Of a stretch of 64,000 nt of DNA, positions 54,211 to 64,000 are shown piece after piece (position 1 is the first letter of the stretch; the number at the start of each line of letters is the position of its first letter). The DNA lies in NCBI GenBank assembly GCA_004352715.1, contig SCFE01000027.1, forward strand, positions 1,720,011 through 1,784,010. Direction: 5' to 3'. The stretch comes from Hofstenia miamia. Taxonomy: Eukaryota > Xenacoelomorpha > Acoela. The translations under genes were made by a program, and so were the position numbers. The notes beneath the pieces were generated by a model. That model worked only from the letters and a program-made list of their open reading frames with translations. It ran no database searches and was not told where the DNA came from.

Positions 54211-56763
54211 TATATATATATATATATATATATATCTGGATGAATTTCAACTTGTGTAGGGAATTCGATAACACTAATTCTCTTAGAAAACAAAGAATTC
54301 TAATAAAATTCGGGTACTTCATATAGCATGCATAAAGAGGTTAATTAGTGTTAAAAGAGCTCTCCCAATTATCCCATTCTTCCTGTAATTTTTATCGAAT
54401 TAATAAATTTCTTGCAAAGATTAAAGGCATTTCACTAGTCAGCTAATCCAAACCAAAAGTAGAAATACTTGCCAGGGTAGGAAACAAGTCAACCCAGCTC
54501 TATTCCGACTCTGGGTCGGATGGGTTTGAGAGTCGCTCTTAGACGAGTTGGGACGGGTTGTGATTGTATTTGTAATAGCTAGGATGGGATAATATTGACA
54601 GATTTAAGGTGCAATTTAACCTTAAACAGCGTTTGGAGCTCTTAAAAAATTTTCATGATCCTATAAAATATTATTAAACCCCTTAGCTACAAAATTATTA
54701 TCGCTATGCTCAACCTGAAAGCAGTACATCATAGAGAAGAGTTTCCCTTTTCTATTTCGCTCTAAATCCACCACCCGGCTATGTAGTAAACATAAACATT
54801 AGGTATGGCGAGTATATAAATCTTTTCAAAAAATTCGAAATTTTCAAATGAAAATTGTTAAAATCTTCAACAACTTCGGCCACAGTAATACGCTTTAATA
54901 GAAATTTTTAAAATTTTATTATAGCATATTCCCAATGGACCTGCCCATGCTCCACGAATTTCAAATTTGCTAATAGGCTTATAAACGATCCTTTGTAAAT
55001 TTGAAAAAACGGTTTCTCCTTTAAAAAGGACCCCAAGTTTAAGCTTAAGAAGTAAAAAATTTGAATGTTTGAAATTCTTAAGACTTAATAATTTTTGTAT
55101 TTTTGTAATGATTTCGTATCATTATTATTATTTTACTGTTATGTTAAAACACTTTTTGTGTATTATATTTGCAATCGTTTCTCAATGAGGTCGCTTCACT
55201 AGTCAGCGTAGATGGGCCGGGACTTTGTTTAAAGTATGTGAAACATATTTAATTAGAACGACATGGTTTTGTAGTTTCAAGCCACAGTACAAAGGCAAGG
55301 AATAAGATGCGGCGATTTAAATTGATCGATATTTTAAATCGATTCAGATTTTAAAATCATAAAAAAGAACCTGAATGTGAAGGACTAGGGGTAATAAACT
55401 AAATGAGAGTATAACATAGTTGTAATAAAGAAAGGTACCAATTTACTTAATGATACGCTGTTGAAAAGAGTCAGTGGAGAAATTAGCGTGCGATAGAACA
55501 ACAGGTAGTGTCACATGAGTAAAATATCGAACTGAATCGATGGCTATAACTTTATGCTGGATATTATATATTAATGTGAAAAGAGCTCAATCAGAAAACG
55601 GACAGACGGAAACCAATGCCAGGAAGTAGGTAAGAGCACGAATGCACCGATACATATTTCACCGTATTTCTACTAATGTTAATTTTAAGTGACAAATTGA
55701 TTTATCCACATTTTTTAACAATTTTAAAGAATTATTGACAAGCCTTTTTGTGTATGGAGTGGGGCCCGCCCATGCAATGATGAGTTGTGTTAAAACTTAT
55801 TCTTGTGCCTGAAGTACATGGAAATAAGATTTTTTTAAATGAGAAATCAATTTTTTTTAAAAAATATTCATTCTTTTCATACCCAGTTTCAGATTTTAAA
55901 TTCGTTATTAGTAAGTGAGTTATAAGCGTTTAAAAATAATTTAGGGAAACCCTAACAGATTTTGAAAAAAATTTCAGTAGAATTAGGGTTGAACTGTATA
56001 GCATAAACAGTCTTAGTGCAAAACTCCGTTTAGTTTTTTACTATGTAAAATTGGATATAGACAGAGATTTCTCATGGCCACATCAAATTCATCCACTAAA
56101 TCAATTAAAATTTATCACAAAAAACGATTAGAACTAAATTATTATTTAATAACGCATTACACAAACTGTCGAAAATATAAAATTATGCGCTGAGTAATTT
56201 TTCATGATTATAAGAGCTATTTAAATATTATATCAGAATGAATGTTTTTCTAAATTGAAAGGAAATCATTTGCTTTCTTAAGACACTCAAAGTATATTTT
56301 CATTTCCTCTTAATATTTTGCAATGCAATATCTTGTATAATATGACTCTTGATAATGCCGAAATTCACAAAAGTTTTTTAAATTAAAATTCTAGTGTGAC
56401 GACAACTTTAAAATGTTACATTGTCCTTTGAGAGTGTATAATTTTAAATACGTAATTGATGCTGTGCGCTTATTGCTTTTTCAAAATGATACCCCTTTCA
56501 AAGATATGTTGAAGGTTTATAATTGCACTATTATTAAATTTTAAAAGGATTTATATTCCTGTTTTACTGATAATTTCATATAGCAATAACTAACAAATAT
56601 GTGACAATATAAAAAATTTCCTGGAAGCCCCCAGCGTTGACTACGACATTATTCTCACATACTTCTACTACTAAGTGGACTTAGTAACCGTAGTAAAAGT
56701 TTAAACAAAAATTAATGCAAAAATGGTCTAATTGACCACGTGCTAGAGTTTGCAAATTCATTA
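54211..56763. other. 2.5-kb spacer with GGGTCGGATGGG-type words
   Basis: No gene. 54500-54560 contains CTCTGGGTCGGATGGGTTT and GACGGGTTG words like those at 1026-1072, 8921-8973 and 63340-63360. CACTAGTCAGC occurs at 54432 and 55197 in the same direction. Otherwise AT-rich. Confidence 0.45.
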
Positions 56764-56797
56764 TATAAATACCTTTTCACACGAATCTCCCATCAGT
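56764..56797 (+). promoter_or_regulatory. Core promoter: TATA box and TCAGT initiator
   Basis: TATAAATA at 56764-56771 and TCAGT at 56793-56797. The predicted start (A at 56795) lies 31 bases after the first T of the TATA box, the canonical distance. TCAGT is the arthropod-type initiator. A leader of 104 bases and a signal-peptide-like exon with a perfect donor follow, which supports a real promoter. Confidence 0.7.
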
Positions 56798-56898
56798 AAT
56801 ACTTGCCAACTTCCGTCTGAATTATTCACTACATTGTGGTGTAATTATAGAGCTATACTTAAGCTGTTATTTTCAATAAAATTTATCTTTGTTCTAAA

Positions 56899-56946
56899 AT
56901 GGTGTTTCAAATAGTAGTCTGTACATACATTGCCACAACTGCGGAC
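56899..56946 (+). CDS. First coding exon of a probable secreted protein
   Basis: The ATG at 56899 is followed by MVFQIVVCTYIATTAD and then the strong donor GTGAGT at 56947 (phase 0). A short exon coding only the hydrophobic start of a signal peptide, behind a TATA/initiator promoter, is the usual layout of arthropod cuticle and other secreted-protein genes. The downstream exon was not found in the remaining window in any convincing form, so the product is unknown. Confidence 0.5.
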
Positions 56947-56992
56947 GTGAGTATCATATTATCATTACATTTTTTAACAAAAAAATTTTGCT

Positions 56993-57160
56993 GGTGTATA
57001 GCGACATATATATATATATATATATATATGTCGCTATATACTAGCAAAATTTTTTATATACATGTATACATTTTATGAAGTGTACATAGCGACACATATA
57101 ATTTGTTAGGTGTACATAACGACATAACATAACTATATATATATATATACATATATATAT
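56993..57160. repeat. (TA)n hairpin flanked by TATAGCGACATA words
   Basis: GTGTATAGCGACATATATA followed by (TA)n and TATATGTCGCTATATAC, a near-perfect palindrome (56994-57041). Then come GTGTACATAGCGACACAT (57080) and GTGTACATAACGACATAA (57109), then another (TA)n. It is the same word family as at 27042-27496. It sits in the first intron of the gene starting at 56795. Confidence 0.75.
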
Positions 57161-60100
57161 AGAAATACTTTTTCCCTAATCTCATGCACATTAACTTTTT
57201 TAGTATAACGTGTTAAACTTATGAACTGTCATTTGATTTTAGTATTAGAAAAATACAATAATGAAAGATTTTAATAGGATTCTATCCCAAACAAAACAAA
57301 ATATTGTCTGCTTACCACAAAATTTTTTTTTAATTTTGGCTAGTAAAATTTCATGAAAATTGTCAAATGGCTGCAGGCAGCTAATTATCTGCAACAAAAT
57401 TCAAAGACAAAATTTAATTTGGATATAGCAAATGGTGATGAGTTTTTGTAGGAACTTGAAAAAGTTAGTAAGTCAATCCACATTGTTCCGAAAATTTCAT
57501 GTATCAATGTAAAAACTTTGTCATTAGTATTATTGAACCCACCATGTTAAGATCTTTTTTTGGTCATCAAAATATTTAGAATTCTTTAAGGTTTAGTAAA
57601 TCACTTCCAAATTTACTTACCATTTGCACAAACACTTTTAGCATTTAGCTAAATATAATTAAACTTCTTGTGGAAGTAGTTTAACACAAAACGTTTTCAA
57701 TATTTCCCAAAATAATTAGTTGACTTTTAGAAAGGTTTGTAAATGATTACTTAGGAAATTTGATTGCATGGTAATTTGAATAAACTTTTGTAATTTTCGA
57801 GGGGCCATTGATACATTTTCTGAGGGACGCATGAAAGTTATGTCAAGCTACCCTTTTATTAACATAGTAAAACTAATTATGCTGTACCAAAAACACCTTA
57901 ACTAATAATTTTAAAACATATTTTTGACTAGAATAAACGTAGTTAGCTTAAGGAAATGACTTTCACTGAATTCCTTGAAATATTTTAAGACGAACTTTTC
58001 CTGGAAATTGTTTTTGAGAAAAACAATTCAATCATAAAGAATAAAGTTCATTACTTCATGGTATTTTGAGTTTTTAGCCCATAAAGAAGGCTGAACTTTT
58101 ACCAGGAAATCACTGATAATGCGCTGTCAAATGAAATTAATACAGGAAATTAACAAGATATATCATGACTATTAACTAATAAATTGTTATTTATATCTGT
58201 TTAAAGTATTTTTATAAAGTTTATTTGTTATTGCAAAAGGTGAAATCTAAATTTAGGAAATGATGCATTAAGAAATAAATTTAGGTTAAATCAAATCTTC
58301 AGTTCAGCGAGCCACACTTCTATTTTAAAGTGGATATTTATCTAATTAGCAAAATGATGTAAATATGTAGGTGTATGCTTATTATCTTAAAAGGCAGATA
58401 CTCAGATGGTAAAAGCTGAAATTACCAAATATAGCTCTCATGTTTACAAAGATCTATTCCTTTTTATTACACTAGCCGGGAATACTTCTTGAACTGAGAT
58501 TGGAAAGGGAGTGAGTTTTTTTAAATCCCGGGGGAGAAAATTTTAATATATTAATATAACAATTTTTTGTGTAGCTTTGTTAGATTCAAAGACACGCATA
58601 TACTTTGAGTGACTTAAGAAGAATGAGACTCTGATATATGCCGCATCAAATATTGATTCATATAAATGACTAAACATTTCTTTTAGAAAATCAAAGATAT
58701 CATTTGACGCCGAAGTGTACGTAGTAAATGCAGTTGGAAAATGACGTGGCATTTCCTTTGGCGTGGATATGGGAAATTCGAAAAATACGGTGCCATAATT
58801 AGCTCATTTTTTACAAGATTAAGTATGTCACATATGTGTGCAATTGTATATCGATTTTGCACAAAGCAATAAGCTTTGGGTATATGTGATTTTTTTACTT
58901 TATAGATTGAGGGACAATGGCAGGACCAAATTTTAAAATTTTTAGTAGTTTATATATTCACGAATTAAATAAGAACAAGCTGCACATTTCACTCATTATT
59001 AAAAATTAATAGTGAAAACTAGCTTAACAACTATTAATAAAATTCAAAAATAAGTATTCTGATAAAAGCATTAATTCATAAATGTGCTCTAGGAACATAG
59101 TTGGGAAGAAACTGGTAGGATAACTTTTTTTATTTGTGTACTACAATTTTCAACATGCCAATTTTTATAATAGTAGAGTCTTGGCAGGCTGACTGCTACG
59201 ATCATTTAAAGGTTGTGCAATTTTCATCGTTTTTTGCCAATAAAATCTTATAAATTGATCAGGATTTGATAATATTTTGAATATATGCTTATTTAGAATT
59301 GACAACAAACCGTTAAATATAAAATTTTTGAAATAAATATTTTGGCCGCATCCAGTTTTACAAAAGTCTAAAATTCAAAACCGCAAATAACTAGGACCAC
59401 AGAGGGACTAAGCCTTAGCCAAGATAATATTTTATATTACTTAGAAGATTTCTGAAAACAGTTAAATTTAAAAAAAAATCCATAGAGCGCTGGTGAGAAA
59501 ACAGGGCTAAAAACAGGCCTAAAATTCTAGTTTTTGACAATAAATAAGCCAATAACAAACATACATTAATGAAACTTGGAATTTAGCTGTTAAGCATTAT
59601 TAAGAGTCATATAACTTTCAAAATTGATTGCAGCTTATAATGGTTGAGCCAAGCGACCTAAATTTTTAGGCTTTATTGATAATCTCGAGATATGCAACAA
59701 TATATTGAAATATTGGATATTGCAGTTTAAATGTTTTGCTAAAACATATTTAAATTTAAAGGGTTACCGTTTCAGATAAAATTAAGCTCAAAGCCAAAAG
59801 GACGAAATTGATGTTATTTTTTACACATTTATCAGTGAATAATGAACAAATTTCTTTGAAATTTTGAAACCACATGTATTACTCATATATTTACATAAAC
59901 TAAGCATATTATGCTCAAAAATTCAAAAAATCAGGCCCAACTGAGCCTTAAATATATCCAGCTATTACATCCATTTCCAGATATATATATATATATATAT
60001 ATCCTATTGAAGTGTATAATAATGACACTCCATAACACTTGAAATACATTTCTATGTTACAGATGTTCCAAGATATATACATTCGCTACTGAAAATGCAT

Positions 60101-60303
60101 AATAGAAATACACAAACTCCTTAAATAAATACTTAGTACTATACAACTAAAAAAGAATATACAAGATCGACTTTATGTATATGAAGTTTAAATTTAAATA
60201 ATAAATATACACAATACTTTTAGATATGAAAAATCTGATATATGAGAGCAGTGCATAAAGATCTGTAAATATAGTAATAGGGCTAGTTTTGTTTACCAAT
60301 ATT
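57161..60303. other. 3.1-kb AT-rich stretch, no feature recognised
   Basis: Probably intron or spacer downstream of the 56.8-kb promoter. A minus-strand frame at 58752-58543 is open for 69 codons but has no recognised content. (TA)n at 59980-60002. Confidence 0.5.
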
Positions 60304-61560
60304 TATTGTACCGCCTAAGATGCATTAGAATTAATTCACATAAAGATTGTTGATCAGTCTATTTAATGCAACTATAATATAGTGAATTACAGGCCTACTC
60401 AGAGTCGCATAAAGCATTTGTTCCACTTTATTTATTTGCAAGGGTAAGCAATATTTAATTGATATTGGAATTATTGCAGTAATCGAAAGTCGAACTTAGA
60501 AAAAGAAAAATTACCAATAATTTGCAATAAAAACGTTCTCATGAGCAATAACGGATGAGAATCTTGAGGAAACATATAATCAAGTCCCGACTTTTCTAGT
60601 AAATTACTGTCGCGAATGTACTGCACAGTTCGATGACCCAAAAATATATTGTGCTTCTACCACCGCAGTCACTTTTTATGTATTGAACAGTGTTGAATCT
60701 AGGATTTAAATTTCAGAGGTATTGTACCGCCTAAGATGCATTAGAATTAATTCACATAAAGATTGTTGATCAGTCTATTTAATGCAACTATAATATAGTG
60801 AATTACAGGCCTACTCAGAGTCGCATAAAGCATTTGTTCCACTTTATTTATTTGCAAGGGTAAGCAATATTTAATTGATATTGGAATTATTGCAGTAATC
60901 GAAAGTCGAACTTAGAAAAAGAAAAATTACCAATAATTTGCAATAAAAACGTTCTCATGAGCAATAACGGATGAGAATCTTGAGGAAACATATAATCGAC
61001 TTTTCTAGTAAATTACTGTCGCGAATGTACTGCACAGTTCGATGACCCAAAAATATATTGTGCTTCTACCACCGCAGTCACTTTTTATGTATTGAACAGT
61101 GTTGAATCTAGGATTTAAATTTCAGAGGTATTGGTTCCACCTAAGAGGATTAATTAAATTACATAAAGATTGTTGATCAGTCTATTTAAGCAACTATAAT
61201 ATAGTGAATTACAGGCCTACTCAGAGTATCGTTTCACAATGCACGTTGTTCCACTTTATTTATTTGCACAGGTTACTTCAATATTTAAACTCTTTCTATC
61301 AAATCAGTAATCGAAAGCTAGAACTTAGAAAAAGAAAAATTACCAATAATTTGCAATAAAAACGTTCTCATGAGCAATAACGGATGAGAATCTTGAGGAA
61401 ACATATAATCGACTTTTCTAGTAAATTACTGTCGCGAATGTACTGCACAGTTCGATGACCCAAAAATATATTGTGCTTCTACCACCGCAGTCACTTTTTA
61501 TGTATTGAACAGTGTTGAATCTAGGATTTAAATTTCAGAGGTATTGGTTCCACCTAAGAG
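60304..61560. repeat. Tandem repeat of about 415 bp, three copies plus a partial fourth
   Basis: Units begin with TATTG(T/G)(A/T)(A/T)CC(G/A)CCTAAGA-like sequence at 60304, 60720, 61129 and 61542 (spacing 416, 409, 413). Copies 1 and 2 are nearly identical; copy 1 has an extra AAGTCCC-type insertion near 60585. Copy 3 differs most in its first third, then matches again from CGAAAG to CAGAGGTATTGG. The fourth is a short start only. No coding frame is shared by the units. Confidence 0.85.
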
Positions 61561-62569
61561 GGGTAACTAAAGTAGGTCTCGTTTTTTGGTTGCACGGTAC
61601 AAACAATTTTAAACATGGTACAGCACGGACTTTTAAAAATATCGTTTTCCACTGCACGTTTTTACATGTGCTCACAATCACAGATCACTTCAATTTTTAA
61701 ACTCTTTCTATCAAATCAATGACCAAAAGCAAGGATATTGTGTCTCACCACTAAAGAAAATATATGAACGGAAAACACTGCAGATCAAAAAATTTTTATT
61801 CTGTTCAAATGAAGTGAATTAATCATCGATCTTTTCATTGCTTAACACTTAATAAAACATAGAACATCAACATTATAGCATTCAAAGTTCATATATTTTT
61901 CCAAGTAATATGTTTTTATATAACAATTTATATGATTACATATACAAAATGTAATTAATGGAAACTGTAAGTTCAACCATTTTTCTAAGAAATTTATGTT
62001 TTTTGCTTACATTATCAGCTAAAACTCCATTTTTTAATCGTTTACCTCGAATGCCGGTGTAGTGTAGGTGGTATTTTGACTATATATAACTTGTTCTACC
62101 TCTATTGCTCAATAAAAATTTGAATAGATCTATCCATGTATAATTAATTTAGGTTAAAAATATTGCCTTATTAAGTCAATGCTTTACTGATTAACCTTAG
62201 ATTATGTGCAAGGCATGTATATCACTGCAGCCAGATGAGTGAAATTTCAAATATTATGCTTCTACTCGAATTATAGACTTATTGAATCAGCAGCTAATAC
62301 ATAAATTAAACATTGTATGTTGTATCCAGATAATTTGCCAATCTTGTGCAAAATGTATCGTTATTTTTCACTACGCACAAATTCATGATACTAGGTTGCA
62401 GAAAATGAGACAACACTAATTGTTCCGCAACCGGGGCTAGCAATAAAGAATACCACGCTAACACCTGCACCCTTATAATTTGAAAAAATTTAGTTATCAG
62501 AAAGCAATCTTTTTTATATTTATTATGTCTGCATTATACAATGTAGGAGAACTAAAAAATGTAGCAATT
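61561..62569. other. Spacer or intron, no feature recognised
   Basis: AT-rich sequence with no frame or element of note. Confidence 0.5.
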
Positions 62570-62573
62570 CATA

Positions 62574-62677
62574 GGAGTTCAAATGGGAGAAACATTTTTG
62601 TCGGCTATGGGAGCACCGGAAGCGGAATCAATTAATTCTGCTCTGCTTCTTATGCATTATCTCCAGTTGCAAAAGGT
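62574..62677 (+). CDS. Possible internal exon of the right-edge gene
   Basis: Between TTCATAG (ends 62573) and the donor GTATGG, one frame is open and protein-like: VQMGETFLSAMGAPEAES then INSALLLMHYLQLQK. The shape (F-L-S-x-A-x-x-A-P-E...I-x-S-A-L-L-L-x-x-L) faintly recalls the ratchet-like region of DEAH-box helicases, but this is a weak impression only. The exon would start in phase 1 and end in phase 0, so it does not join the 63864 exon directly. An intermediate exon would be needed. Confidence 0.35.
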
Positions 62678-62921
62678 ATGGAATGTTTTCTTTTATAATG
62701 TATGCTCTTTAAAAATGACATCCTTCCTTTGCAGATATAATCGTTTCAGTACCTAAAATATGTTGTGGGTAGACTATAAGAACAATATTTTGCCAATATT
62801 TGAATTTCTTTTCATTTGAGACTTTACTATGTTGTGGAACTTCTTGTTGCTATTCTAAATTTATTTCAGCATATCAATCATTCTGAGACAGGATGAAATG
62901 CTTTATATTTAAGTTTCCAAA

Positions 62922-62926
<5 letters not shown>

Positions 62927-62962
<36 letters not shown>
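62927..62962. repeat. (TA)n microsatellite
   Basis: About 17 TA units. Shorter (TA)n tracts also occur at 16083-16107, 38970-38989, 39240-39265, 41722-41742 and 54211-54234. Confidence 0.9.
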
Positions 62963-62969
<7 letters not shown>

Positions 62970-63863
62970 GAGAGTTGCAATGCTAATTTTTAATTCTCTC
63001 TCACAAATACAGTAAAATTAAAGGTGCAACAAATCACTTAATAAATAGAAAATTTTCAAATTTTGATGAAGTTTAATAAAAAAATTAGATAATCATTCCT
63101 TAGCAGAGTAGTTTTAGTGCAAAACCCAAAATTATAAATAGTTTCAATTCTATGCCCTTTCTAGATGTTCAGCGGTACATCTGTATTTTATAAAAATTCA
63201 GTCAATAAACTATCATTTAAGGAAGCAATAGATTGGGAAATTGTATACTTATGTTTTACTTTAACCTTCAACTGCCTGCTTGCCCGAAGTACCTGAAAAT
63301 GTGAACTAATTTTTAAACAGGGCAGTGCCGAGTACGGTTAATATCGTGTCGGGTTAGGGCTGATGTCATTGACCGTAGTATTTTGCAAATTGTTTACCAA
63401 ATTAGTGTTTTTTAGATAGGCAACAAGAAGTCCGAATAAGTCTTTTAAGCATATACATAGAAATAAAAGCATTATTATTGTCTATAAATATTGATTTCGT
63501 TCATATATAGTTGGATTTAGTTAGCACTGTAGGCGAACAAATGAAAGCATAAATTACAAACTCTTTTTACTAATTGATTAATATTCTGCATGCATCTTTA
63601 ACGAACGTGGGATTATAACCTAAAATTTGATGCTAGCATTTTGCTCCTTATTAATTGGACAAAAATTCAATTGTTCAGAAGTAAATGTGTTATTATTATT
63701 TACATTGATTGAATGGAAGTACAACTGTCCCGTGACAACCTACGCAATATATGTTAACGTCACATTTCTTTAAATGGTATACAACAGCGCCTCTAACGAG
63801 TAAATTGTTTATCAGTTATGTTTATTTATATATGCATCAAATTGATTTTTTAAATTACCATAG

Positions 63864-64000
63864 ATGTATACACTGGTATCTGTGAAGCAATGCTACCAGG
63901 TGAGAGTGAGTTCGAAATCGACATTGTTCCTGATATTAAAGAAGAGATTTCTACAAAAAAGCAATCTTCTTTAGATTCTCAGGATAGCACACTCTCAGGC
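63864..64000 (+). CDS. Internal exon of an unidentified gene, cut by the window edge
   Basis: After the acceptor TTACCATAG a frame stays open to the window end: VYTGICEAMLPGESEFEIDI, then VPDIKEEISTKKQSSLDSQD. It is acidic and serine-rich, and 45 codons without a stop is unlikely by chance in such AT-rich DNA. It enters in phase 1. An alternative reading in phase 0 would end at GTGAGA (63900) after 12 codons. The product is not recognised. Confidence 0.5.

Noticed and set aside
1-64000. CRISPR arrays, bacterial operons, tRNA or rRNA genes
   Set aside because: The DNA is clearly nuclear eukaryotic. No spaced short direct-repeat array, rRNA core or cloverleaf with A/B box was seen on reading, though a tRNA search program was not run.

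Overview
The window is AT-rich eukaryotic DNA with spliced genes, many (TA)n tracts and old transposons. Introns are GT-AG and mostly phase 1. One downstream promoter has a TATA box 31 bases before a TCAGT initiator, the arrangement typical of arthropods. Together with the mix of mariner/Tc1, piggyBac-like, hAT-like and non-LTR elements, this suggests an arthropod, possibly a parasitic copepod. The species cannot be fixed from the sequence alone.

2.3-30.1 kb, + strand: one large gene for an L1-CAM/neuroglian-type adhesion receptor. I reconstructed it exon by exon from splice sites and frame. It has a signal peptide exon, Ig domains, four FnIII domains, one transmembrane helix and a short tail ending in a changed ankyrin-binding motif (FIGAY instead of FIGQY). 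A 27-base in-frame cassette microexon (27873-27899) would insert RKKR, a furin-type site, into a loop of the last FnIII domain. Ig3 and parts of Ig4 and Ig5 were not found. The introns hold a piggyBac-like remnant, a mariner present twice because of a contig join, a non-LTR retrotransposon and a broken transposon-like gene of unknown family.

30.6-54.2 kb: mainly mobile DNA. It includes a mariner MITE with internal tandem repeats, three non-LTR remnants, a nested restriction-like-endonuclease fragment, a hAT-type MITE with perfect 8-bp target duplications, two Tc1-like elements, a mariner remnant, an uncharacterised 328-codon open frame and a possible 76-residue secreted protein.

54.2-64 kb: mostly empty AT-rich DNA. 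It holds a convincing promoter plus first exon of a secreted protein (56764-56946), a block of about 415-bp tandem repeats (60304-61560) and, at the right edge, probable internal exons of a further gene.

The assembly has two N runs and six single Ns. At two single Ns (18002, 48709) more than 1 kb is repeated almost exactly, which looks like unmerged contig overlap rather than biology.
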